8,607 bases of DNA, taken from the NCBI GenBank assembly GCA_946478765.1, contig CAMLDH010000147.1, forward strand, positions 1-8,607, read 5' to 3'. The notes under the pieces are model-generated. The model saw only the letters and a list, made by a program, of their open reading frames with translations, did not search any database and was not told the DNA's origin. Every line of letters starts with the position of its first letter. The stretch's first letter is position 1. The position numbers were made by a program, and so were the translations under genes. The stretch comes from an uncultured Oxalobacteraceae bacterium (GTDB lineage Bacteria > Pseudomonadota > Gammaproteobacteria > Burkholderiales > Burkholderiaceae). Positions 1 to 6,399 of this stretch are shown here, in pieces.

Positions 1-1984
1 GCTGGTCTGCTGCTGCCGGCGCATTGCGCGCAGCCGGAGCGGCCTGCGGCGCCTGCGGTTGCGCAACCGTGGGCGGAGGCGTGGCCGGTTCTGCCGGTTT
101 GACGCTTGCCAGCTTGTCTTTGGCGACAGGCGCATAGCGTCCATTCGGATATTTATTGAGATACGTCTCGTAGGCGGGCGTCTCGTTGAGCGACATTGCC
201 ATTTTCCATAGATCTTCTTCCGCCGACGCCAGCGCAGGCTCTGGTGCTGCGGCCGGAGGCGCCGCTTCACTCGGCGCGGTCGTGGGCTTTGCCGTTTGCG
301 GCGGGGGGGATGGCTGCGCGCCGGGCGGTGTGGTCATCGCGGTTTCGGGCTGCTCGCGTTTCAACTTGCGTTTGGCAACCGAGGCGTGGCGTCCTTTCGG
401 ATATTCCTTGAGATAGTTTTCGTATGCGCTCGCCTTATCCGACCTGCTGGCTAGTTGCCACAACTCGCTCTCGGATGGCGGACGAGGCGCAGGGGGGGCA
501 CTTTGCGCGCCGCTCGGCGGCGGATTGTCTGTGCCGGTCATCCGGGGCGCGGGCGTCGCGATCGGCGCTTCTACGGCAGGCGGCGCGGTAGGCGGCGGCA
601 CCGAAGACACTGCCGGTGCTGTTGCGACTGCCTGATCTGCCGGCTCCTGATCCGGTACTTCGCTGGCGCCGGATGAATCCGGCGCCGGCTTGCCGCCGGA
701 GGCAATTACCGGTTGTCCCGGCGATCCGCTCAAGAAACGATTCGCTTCCCAGTACACGCCTGCCGCGACGCCGGTAAAAAGTAGAAGCCCCAGCACAATC
801 CATGCCGCCTTGCGACGCTTTGGCGTGCTTAGCATGTTTAGCGTGCTTGGCGTGCTTGGCGTGCTTTCGCCCGATTTGCCCATTCCCCGCGTTTTTTTAG
901 TATTGCTATCCGGCGGTCCGCCCGATTGTGCTTGCGGTTGTACGTTGGGTTTTGCCTCTGCCATGGGGACTGTCGGCACACCTCTGGCGGACCGCTGCAC
1001 AGTCGGGCGCGGCAGGGTTCGCGGCACTGTATCCATGATGCCGAGCGCGCGGCGCAACTCGTCGATCGAGCGGAAGCGATTTTCAGGCTTCACTGCGAGC
1101 GCCTTGTCCAGTACCGCAAGGAATGAATCGCTGTACCGCCCTTTGCCCGCTTCGCGTGCCGGCACCAGTTCATCGTGCACCATGCGGGCGACCGCAGGCG
1201 GCGGCGCCTTGCTGGTAATCAGGTAATACACGACCGCGGCGAGCGCGTAAATATCGGTCCATGCGCCTTGGCGCAGGTTGGCAATATCGGCATACTGTTC
1301 GATCGGCGCAAATCCCGGCTTCAGGATTACCGTCAGGCATTGCGTCAGGTCGCCGATCACGCGGCGCGCGGCGCCGAAATCGAGCAGCAGCGGGCGGCCG
1401 TCCTTGAGCAACAGAATATTGTCGGGCGCGATATCGCGGTGCAGACAATGCACGCGATGGATGGTGTCGATTGCGTCGAATAAATCGCCCAACAGCAATC
1501 TGATCCAAGGCTCGGTCGGCAGGATTCGATGTTCGTGCAATGCCTGCTTGAGCGTAACACCCTCATAGAAAGGCATCGCCATGTAGGCGGTGCCGTTTCC
1601 TTCCCAGAAACGATGCACCTTGACCAGCGCCGGCGAATCGAATTGCGCCAGCATGCGCGCTTCGTTGATGAAACTTTTCAGGCCGGCGGTGAAGGTGCCG
1701 GCATTGTGTTGCGACCGCACGGTCACCGCCATCTTGGTCGTACGCGTCGCCAACCCGGACGGCATGTATTCCTTCAGCGCCACATGCCGTTCCAGCGAAT
1801 GATCGTACGCCAGGTACACGATGCCGAATCCGCCTTCGCCTATCAAGTCCACGATTTCGAATTCGCCCAGATGCGTCCCGATCGGCAGGACATTCATGTC
1901 GTGCTCCGGGGCATCGGTCGGCGCCGGCCTGAACGGCATTCTCCGGGTACGCATCACGGTTTTTTCATTGTCGTCGTTCATCAT
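1..1984 (-). CDS. Membrane-anchored Hanks-type Ser/Thr protein kinase, C-terminus beyond left edge
   Basis: The frame is open from the ATG at 1984 to the left edge, giving 661 residues with no stop, so the gene is partial at its 3' end. The kinase domain (about residues 42-310) shows the glycine loop GEGGFG (49-54), ATP-binding Lys71 in VALKEYMP, a probable helix-C Glu108, HRDIAPDN (182-189, catalytic Asp184), DFG (202-204), APIEQY (226-231) in place of APE, and Asp244 of helix F. The Lys usual after HRD-x is Ala186. KRRK then a hydrophobic stretch (about 393-415) forms one membrane helix; the positive flank puts the kinase in the cytoplasm. Beyond it is a Pro/Ala/Ser-rich region, predicted periplasmic, with two 35-residue repeats (507-541 and 591-625). 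Activity is likely from the motifs; substrate unknown. No good ribosome site precedes 1984; the ATG at 1897 has GGAG at 1904-1907, six bases away, and would remove 29 low-complexity residues while keeping the whole kinase fold. Confidence 0.93.
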   Translation of the reverse strand, partial: MMNDDNEKTVMRTRRMPFRPAPTDAPEHDMNVLPIGTHLGEFEIVDLIGEGGFGIVYLAYDHSLERHVALKEYMPSGLATRTTKMAVTVRSQHNAGTFTAGLKSFINEARMLAQFDSPALVKVHRFWEGNGTAYMAMPFYEGVTLKQALHEHRILPTEPWIRLLLGDLFDAIDTIHRVHCLHRDIAPDNILLLKDGRPLLLDFGAARRVIGDLTQCLTVILKPGFAPIEQYADIANLRQGAWTDIYALAAVVYYLITSKAPPPAVARMVHDELVPAREAGKGRYSDSFLAVLDKALAVKPENRFRSIDELRRALGIMDTVPRTLPRPTVQRSARGVPTVPMAEAKPNVQPQAQSGGPPDSNTKKTRGMGKSGESTPSTPSTLNMLSTPKRRKAAWIVLGLLLFTGVAAGVYWEANRFLSGSPGQPVIASGGKPAPDSSGASEVPDQEPADQAVATAPAVSSVPPPTAPPAVEAPIATPAPRMTGTDNPPPSGAQSAPPAPRPPSESELWQLASRSDKASAYENYLKEYPKGRHASVAKRKLKREQPETAMTTPPGAQPSPPPQTAKPTTAPSEAAPPAAAPEPALASAEEDLWKMAMSLNETPAYETYLNKYPNGRYAPVAKDKLASVKPAEPATPPPTVAQPQAPQAAPAARNAPAAADQ
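110..214 (-). repeat. 35-residue protein repeat, copy 2, in the kinase outer region
   Basis: This encodes kinase residues 591-625. It shares 18 of 35 positions, without gaps, with copy 1 at 362-466; the shared pattern is LW, then AYExYL, YPxGRxAxVAKxKL. The copies are separated by a Pro/Ala-rich spacer of about 49 residues. The pattern (a Trp near the start, YL, then YPxG) resembles short helical, TPR-like repeats found in bacterial caspase-like and sulfatase-modifying-type proteins. A role in binding proteins or cell-wall material outside the membrane is inference. Confidence 0.75.
362..466 (-). repeat. 35-residue protein repeat, copy 1, in the kinase outer region
   Basis: This encodes kinase residues 507-541, beginning ELWQLA with Trp509, and carrying AYENYL and YPKGRHASVAK. 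It is the partner of the copy at 110-214. More copies could follow in the part of the gene outside the window. Confidence 0.75.
821..865 (-). repeat. Tandem 9-bp repeat, five units, encoding Ser-Thr-Pro triplets
   Basis: Five in-phase 9-base units lie end to end (821-829, 830-838, 839-847, 848-856, 857-865). Three are identical (tggcgtgct on the plus strand) and two differ by one to three bases. In the kinase frame they read STP-STP-STL-NML-STP, just before KRRK and the membrane helix. Because the unit is a multiple of three, copy number changes would lengthen or shorten this juxtamembrane segment without breaking the frame. Confidence 0.85.
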
Positions 1985-1995
1985 AGAAATCTGCA

Positions 1996-2009
1996 GAGTC
2001 CGTAGACTC
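1996..2009. promoter_or_regulatory. Small inverted repeat just upstream of the kinase start
   Basis: GAGTC-CGTA-GACTC has perfect 5-base arms and a 4-base loop, ending 11 bases before the ATG at 1984. In the mRNA it would be a small hairpin covering the only GGAG-like bases near that start, which are about 20 bases away. It could damp translation from the first ATG, or be chance. Confidence 0.35.
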
Positions 2010-2025
2010 CGACGCGCCAAATCGC

Positions 2026-2053
2026 AAAAAGTGTCCGTTAATGTTGGCTTTTT
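2026..2053 (-). terminator. Possible weak terminator after the chemosensory operon
   Basis: An inverted repeat pairs AAAAAG with CTTTTT across a 16-base middle that can add a short CC/GG pairing. On either strand the second arm ends in a run of five T. The stem is almost all A-T, so it would be a weak, possibly partial, terminator on the minus strand. Read-through into the kinase gene seems likely if it works at all. Confidence 0.25.
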
Positions 2054-2059
2054 AGGCCG

Positions 2060-2071
2060 TCGTCATGACGA
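2060..2071. promoter_or_regulatory. 12-bp perfect palindrome, possible operator
   Basis: TCGTCATGACGA is a perfect 12-base palindrome without a spacer, about 75 bases upstream of the kinase start. Symmetry of this kind suits a dimeric DNA-binding protein better than an RNA hairpin. No matching known operator is recognised. Confidence 0.3.
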
Positions 2072-2118
2072 GCATCTTTAGTGCCAGGTATTCATTGACG
2101 GAAATCACCTTAAGTAAT

Positions 2119-5100
2119 TTAACTGGCCTCGTGCGGCATCGCATGACTAGCCAATAGCTGTCCGAATGCATCGGCAGTAAGCGGATGGCTAAAGTAATTC
2201 CCTTGGATTTCGTCACATTGTTCATGGCGCAAAAAATCGAGCTGATCTTGGTTTTCGACGCCTTCGGCAATGACTTTCAATTTCAAGGCGTGCGCCAAAG
2301 TGATGATGGAGGTGGTGATCGCAGCCTTTTCCGGGTTTGCTGTGATATCCCGCACAAACGATTGGTCGATTTTCAGCTTATCGATGGGAAAGCTCTGCAA
2401 GCAGCTCAAGCAGGAGTAGCCGGTGCCAAAATCGTCAAGCGAGAGTTTCAGACCCAGGCTATGAAGCTCGCGCATGATGGCTACGGCTTCATCAGGGTTG
2501 GCCATGAGCATGCTTTCGGTGACTTCGACTTCCAGGCACTGCGGTTCGATGCCGGCTTTCTGCAAAATACCCGCAATGAGGGGTACAAGGTTCTTCTGGA
2601 GAAATTGCCGCGCGGAGAAATTGACGGCGATTCGTATCGGCGACAAGCCGACGCTTTGCCAAGCTTTGATTTGGGCACAGACGATTTCGAGGATCCAGGT
2701 TCCGATCGGAACGATCAAGCCGGTTTCTTCAGCCAGTGGAATGAATAAGGTGGGCGAGACCAAGCCGGACTCAGGGCGTTGCCAGCGTATCAGCGCTTCC
2801 GCGCCAGCGAGCTGCCCCGTAGCGAGATTCAGCTTGGGTTGATAGTGGATTAGAAATTCTTCTCTCTGGAGGGCATGCCGCAGCCGGGTTTCCAATTTAA
2901 CGTACTCCATTGCCCGTTCATGCATTTCCCGGGCATAGAATTGGAACCCGTTGCGTCCCCTGGCTTTGGCGCGGTACATCGCGATATCGGCATTTTTCAA
3001 CAGGTTGTCGCCATCGTCGCCATCCTTGGGGTAGAGACTGATGCCGATGCTGACGGTAACGTAGAGTTCGTGTTCCTGATACATCATCGGCTTGGCGATT
3101 TCATCGAGAATGCGGGTGGCGATGTGAAGCACGTCGTCCGCGTTGTCAATCTCAGTGATGATCAGCGCAAATTCGTCCCCGCCGAATCGCGAAACGGTAT
3201 CGCTTTTCTTGACGCAACGGGTGAGATGTGCCGCGATGATTTGCAGCAGCGCATCGCCGGAAGCGTGGCCGAAACTGTCGTTGATCAATTTGAAGCGGTC
3301 GAGATCGAGCAGCATGATAGCCATCTGCCGATCGAAGCGATGCGCATGCGCGATTCCCTGGCTTGCGCGGTCGGTAAATAGGAGACGATTGGCCAGTCCA
3401 GTCAGGGCATCGTGCTGGGCTTGGTATTCCAGCTGTTCCTGATTGCCCTTGACTTTGGTGATGTCGTTTTGCACGCCGATGAAATGGGTGACCTTGCCCG
3501 CTTTGTCGCGTACCGGCGCCACGAACAATTCATTCCAGAACAGGCTGCCGTCCTTACGGTAGTTGCGGATGATGGCATGGCCTTCGCGCTGCTCACGCAC
3601 GGCAGCGCGGATGCTTTCGAGACCGGGTTGATCGTTGTCCCGTCCCTGCAAAAAGCGGCAATTGCGTCCGATCGTCTCGCCGCGCGAATAGCCGGTGATT
3701 CTTTCAAAGGCCGGGTTGACGTATTCGATCGGATTGTCCTCCTTGGCGCAATCGGTGATGACGATAGCGTTGACGCTGGCTTCGATGGCACGGTTGCGCA
3801 GCAGCAGGATTTCCTCGGACTTTCGGCGTTCGGTAATGTCTTCGTTGACCACGATCGCACCGGCGATCTGCTGGGCGGGGGAGCGCAGGGGTACGACGGA
3901 GTTGAGGATGGTCTTCCGGGTGCCGCCGCATTCGATGTCGATCATTTCGTTGAGCGAGGTATCGCCATGCTTAAGCGCGCGCGCCAGGGCGCATTTTTCC
4001 GGGTTGACGCGTTCGCCGGTATCAGAGTACCGGCCCTGATATCGGTTGTATTGTTCGAGCCCGGCGTAAAAGGTGCCGCCCCAGATCGTCTGCCCGGCAG
4101 GGTTGCCCAGAACGATATGGCCCTGCTTGTCGGCCACCCAGACGCCCACCGGCAGGGTGTCGAGTATTTTTCGCAGCATGGCCTCGTTTTGCCGGATGGT
4201 CTCTTCGGCCCGCACGCGCACGGAGATTTCCTGGGTCAAAGCCCCGGTTCGTTGCTGGACCAGAGTTTCCAGATGTTGATGCAAACGGGCGCGTTCCAAT
4301 GCAATGGCGACCTGATGGCCGACGCCGAACAGGGTTTTCAGCTCTTCGTCGCTGAATTCTTCCTCGCCGACCAGGTTCATAATGCCCAAGGTCCGTTCAC
4401 CAAGCCAAAGGGGAATGCTCGCATGGGACAGCGGAAGGCCGGTCAGCGTAGCTGCCTTTTTCAGGCATTCGCATTCGCGGATGTTGACGGCGTGGCCGAA
4501 CTCGCCGGACAGCAGTCGGCGGCGGCATTGGCAGTCTCCCATGCCGCCGATGCATTGTTCGCTTAAGGCGGGCAGGCCGTAGCTCGCCAGCATCTGGAAA
4601 TCCCGATCGCCATTCTTGATCTCGATCCATCCGGCCTGAACGCCTGGTAGTTCCTGCACGCGCTGCAATACCTTGTTGCCGACTTCGGGTTCAGTGCGGG
4701 CGGCGTTGAGATCGACGGCGAGATGGTAAAGGCCATTGAGCGATTGATTGGAGTGGGCAAGTTCTTTCTGCCGGATCTGCAATTCTTTGTTCATGTGCAT
4801 GGCTTCTTCGTAGATCGAGATCAGGAGATCGACCATTTGCTGCCGTTCCGCAGTGATGAAATAGTGTTGCCCTCCCCGATAGATTTCCGCGTCCATTGGC
4901 ATTTTCTGGGTTTTGCGCAGCTTGCGGCTGGCAAGAATATATTTGATGCGCGAAAGCAGGGAGTCTTCGTCATAGGGCTTGCGGATGAAATTGTCGGCGC
5001 CGCATTGCAAACTTTTCATGACATCGTGCGCGCTGGATAGCGATGTCAGCAGGATGACTGGAATGTCCTTGAGGGTTTCGTCGGATTTGATGGCTTCGCA

Positions 5101-5310
5101 TAGTTCATAGCCATCCATGACAGGCATGATAATGTCGCTGATGACGATATCCGGCACTTGGTTGCGAATGGCTGCGAGTCCTTCCGGGCCGTTGTTGGCG
5201 ACCGTCACCTGGAAGCCGTTTTCTTCAAGAAGATAGTGAAGTTGTTCCGCCTGGGTCAGGCTATCTTCGACCACCAGGATGCGGGTATTGCTGAATTCTT
5301 GGGCACTCAT
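2119..5310 (-). CDS. Response regulator with GAF, PAS and LOV sensors and GGDEF-EAL cyclic di-GMP output
   Basis: This is a 1063-residue cytoplasmic protein; no membrane helix was seen. Domains in order: receiver (about 8-130; acidic pair E15/D16, phosphoacceptor D59, T89, K111), helical linker, GAF (about 203-343, with Cys253, 260, 262, 280 and 282), coiled linker, PAS (about 373-495), LOV (about 506-620), GGDEF (about 634-795) and EAL (about 808-1055). The cyclase motif RFGGDEF (708-714) is intact. The EAL domain keeps E838-A-L, N897, EVTE (929-932), D959/D960, K980, E1016 and Q1036, so phosphodiesterase activity is likely. The product-inhibition site is KxxD (K701/D704) rather than RxxD. 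The start at 5310 overlaps the cheB stop as ATGA and has AAGGA eight bases upstream; an ATG at 5316 lies only two bases from AAGGA and is less likely. Position after CheA and CheB makes the CheA homologue the likely phosphodonor. Which activity wins, synthesis or breakdown, cannot be told from sequence. Confidence 0.96.
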   Translation of the reverse strand: MSAQEFSNTRILVVEDSLTQAEQLHYLLEENGFQVTVANNGPEGLAAIRNQVPDIVISDIIMPVMDGYELCEAIKSDETLKDIPVILLTSLSSAHDVMKSLQCGADNFIRKPYDEDSLLSRIKYILASRKLRKTQKMPMDAEIYRGGQHYFITAERQQMVDLLISIYEEAMHMNKELQIRQKELAHSNQSLNGLYHLAVDLNAARTEPEVGNKVLQRVQELPGVQAGWIEIKNGDRDFQMLASYGLPALSEQCIGGMGDCQCRRRLLSGEFGHAVNIRECECLKKAATLTGLPLSHASIPLWLGERTLGIMNLVGEEEFSDEELKTLFGVGHQVAIALERARLHQHLETLVQQRTGALTQEISVRVRAEETIRQNEAMLRKILDTLPVGVWVADKQGHIVLGNPAGQTIWGGTFYAGLEQYNRYQGRYSDTGERVNPEKCALARALKHGDTSLNEMIDIECGGTRKTILNSVVPLRSPAQQIAGAIVVNEDITERRKSEEILLLRNRAIEASVNAIVITDCAKEDNPIEYVNPAFERITGYSRGETIGRNCRFLQGRDNDQPGLESIRAAVREQREGHAIIRNYRKDGSLFWNELFVAPVRDKAGKVTHFIGVQNDITKVKGNQEQLEYQAQHDALTGLANRLLFTDRASQGIAHAHRFDRQMAIMLLDLDRFKLINDSFGHASGDALLQIIAAHLTRCVKKSDTVSRFGGDEFALIITEIDNADDVLHIATRILDEIAKPMMYQEHELYVTVSIGISLYPKDGDDGDNLLKNADIAMYRAKARGRNGFQFYAREMHERAMEYVKLETRLRHALQREEFLIHYQPKLNLATGQLAGAEALIRWQRPESGLVSPTLFIPLAEETGLIVPIGTWILEIVCAQIKAWQSVGLSPIRIAVNFSARQFLQKNLVPLIAGILQKAGIEPQCLEVEVTESMLMANPDEAVAIMRELHSLGLKLSLDDFGTGYSCLSCLQSFPIDKLKIDQSFVRDITANPEKAAITTSIITLAHALKLKVIAEGVENQDQLDFLRHEQCDEIQGNYFSHPLTADAFGQLLASHAMPHEAS
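3451..3795 (-). other. LOV blue-light sensor domain within the GGDEF-EAL protein
   Basis: Residues about 506-620 carry the LOV signature GRNCRFLQG, with the photoactive Cys551 (codon TGC at 3658-3660). Other residues that contact flavin in LOV domains are present: N550, R552, Q555, a second Arg at 568, N583 and N593 (in NYRKDG and FWNE), and Q614 in FIGVQND. An ordinary PAS domain lacks this set. The domain ends in the DIT motif (616-618), and a helix of about 17 residues joins it to the LTGL start of GGDEF, the usual arrangement for PAS or LOV control of a cyclase. Binding of FMN or FAD and blue-light formation of a Cys-flavin bond are expected from the family. Confidence 0.9.
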
Positions 5311-6389
5311 GGGCATGTTCCTTTTGAGTCATTCACCTGATGGGGATGGGTGACGACTTCTCGAATAGTGGCGGCGATCTGCTCCGGCGGCAGGACGTAG
5401 GTGGCCGCCTGGAGCCTGACGGCTTCTCCCGGCATGCCGAACACGATGCTGGTCGATTCGTTTTGGGCGATAGTCACCGCGCCTTTTTCCCGCATCAGCC
5501 GCAGTTCCGCCGCGCCGTCGCTTCCCATGCCGGTCAAGAGCACGCCTATGGCTTCGTTGCGAAAGATTTCCGCCGCCGCACGAAACAAGTAAGAGACGGA
5601 AGGGCGATGGCCGTTCCAGGCCGGGTCCTGGGTCAAGACGATTTTGCCGCCTGGTCCGATTCCCATCTGGCCGCCGCCTGGAGCGACATATGCCTTGCCT
5701 GCTTGCAAGGCTTCGCCATGGACGGCCAGCCTGACATCGAGGCAAGCGGTATGGCGTAGCCATTCCACGAAGCCGGGGATGAATTCGGACACCATGTGTT
5801 GCACGATCATCACCGGCGCCGGGAACCCGGGCGGCAATTCGTTCAAGATAGTACGGATCACCAGCGGCCCGCCGGTCGAGGCGCCGATAGCGACGAGCTT
5901 GATGCCTTCCGCCGCCGGTTTGACGGCAATCGCCGGCGCCATTTCGCCTGCCGGCGCCGATTTTCTGGCGGCAGGCCAGCGCCGGACCACCTTGACCTCC
6001 GCCATCAGCTTGACGGTTTTGACGAGCTCTCTGGCTGTCGCTTCGGAGTCGGCATGACCGATGCCGCTTGGCCGCGGCTGAAATGCCAAGGCTCCCGCTT
6101 CCAGAGCGCGGAAGGTGGTGGCGACTTCATCGGCCTGCATGGCGCCGCTGATGACCACGATCGGCACCGGATGGGTTTCCATGATCCGGCGCGTGGCCTC
6201 GAATCCGTCCATATGCGGCATGTGGATGTCCATGGTCACGACGTCGGGATGCAGGCGCGGTACGGCCTGGCAGGCTTCTATTCCATTGCTGGCTGTGCCG
6301 ACCACTTCCAACTCAGGATCGGAACTCAGGATGTAGATCAGATAATCCCGCACAACGGGAGAGTCTTCGACGATCAGTATCTTGATCAT
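5307..6389 (-). CDS. cheB: CheB-type receptor methylesterase response regulator
   Basis: A 360-residue protein, usual length for CheB. It removes methyl groups from receptor glutamates (and deamidates glutamines) to reset sensitivity of a chemoreceptor array. The receiver domain (about 1-120) has E8/D9, phosphoacceptor D54 and S81. At the place of the invariant receiver Lys it reads FQPRPSG, so Lys appears replaced by Arg106. A linker of about 40 residues leads to the methylesterase domain (about 163-350), with the catalytic Ser171 in GASTGGP, His198 in QHM and Asp291 in GMGSDG. The start codon is six bases after the CheA stop, with no strong ribosome site, which suggests translational coupling. 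Its stop overlaps the next gene. In a Wsp-like system it would be the WspF counterpart, the negative feedback arm whose loss locks the pathway on. Confidence 0.96.
   Translation of the reverse strand: MIKILIVEDSPVVRDYLIYILSSDPELEVVGTASNGIEACQAVPRLHPDVVTMDIHMPHMDGFEATRRIMETHPVPIVVISGAMQADEVATTFRALEAGALAFQPRPSGIGHADSEATARELVKTVKLMAEVKVVRRWPAARKSAPAGEMAPAIAVKPAAEGIKLVAIGASTGGPLVIRTILNELPPGFPAPVMIVQHMVSEFIPGFVEWLRHTACLDVRLAVHGEALQAGKAYVAPGGGQMGIGPGGKIVLTQDPAWNGHRPSVSYLFRAAAEIFRNEAIGVLLTGMGSDGAAELRLMREKGAVTIAQNESTSIVFGMPGEAVRLQAATYVLPPEQIAATIREVVTHPHQVNDSKGTCP
5319..5323 (-). promoter_or_regulatory. Ribosome binding site deciding the start of the GGDEF-EAL gene
   Basis: AAGGA, within AAAAGGAA in the mRNA, lies inside the end of cheB. 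It is eight bases from the ATG at 5310 and only two from the ATG at 5316. This favours 5310, whose ATGA also contains the cheB stop codon, so the two genes are probably translationally coupled. Confidence 0.7.
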
Positions 6390-6399
6390 GGCCGATCAA
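6382..6399. promoter_or_regulatory. Inverted repeat across the cheA stop and cheB start
   Basis: TTGATC-ATGGCC-GATCAA has perfect 6-base arms and a 6-base loop. In the mRNA the cheA stop (6396-6398) lies in one arm and the first base of the cheB ATG (6387-6389) is at the edge of the other, with the rest of the start region in the loop. A ribosome finishing cheA would open it, which would fit coupled translation. The size is small enough for chance. Confidence 0.35.

Larger units (their letters stand above)
1985..2118 (-). other. Intergenic gap between the cyclic di-GMP protein gene and the kinase gene
   Basis: This is the only non-coding stretch in the window, 134 bases, and it is richer in A and T than its flanks in its right-hand half. 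I see no convincing small gene in it. It holds three inverted repeats, listed separately (1996-2009, 2026-2053 and 2060-2071). No clear -35/-10 pair reading towards the kinase gene was found, so whether the kinase has its own promoter cannot be settled by eye. Confidence 0.7.

Noticed and set aside
435..803. Minus-strand Arg/Ser-rich frame of 122 codons
   Set aside because: It is a frame-shifted reading of the kinase linker region. The real frame there carries the membrane helix and the 35-residue repeat.
1529..2005. Plus-strand open frame of 158 codons opposite the kinase N-terminus
   Set aside because: The minus frame here encodes clear kinase motifs (GEGGFG, VALK). The plus frame shows nothing recognisable.
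2095..2123. Plus-strand promoter-like pair TTGACG and TTTAAC with 17-base spacing
   Set aside because: It would drive antisense RNA into the GGDEF-EAL gene. The -10 is poor and the region is AT-rich, so chance matches are likely.
2052..2270. Minus-strand frame of 72 codons extending into the intergenic gap
   Set aside because: Most of it overlaps the EAL C-terminus in another frame, it lacks a family signature, and no ribosome site was evident.
3412..4566. Plus-strand open frame of 384 codons
   Set aside because: It is antisense to the GAF, PAS and LOV parts of the GGDEF-EAL gene, has no recognisable domain, and reflects the codon bias of the GC-rich opposite strand.
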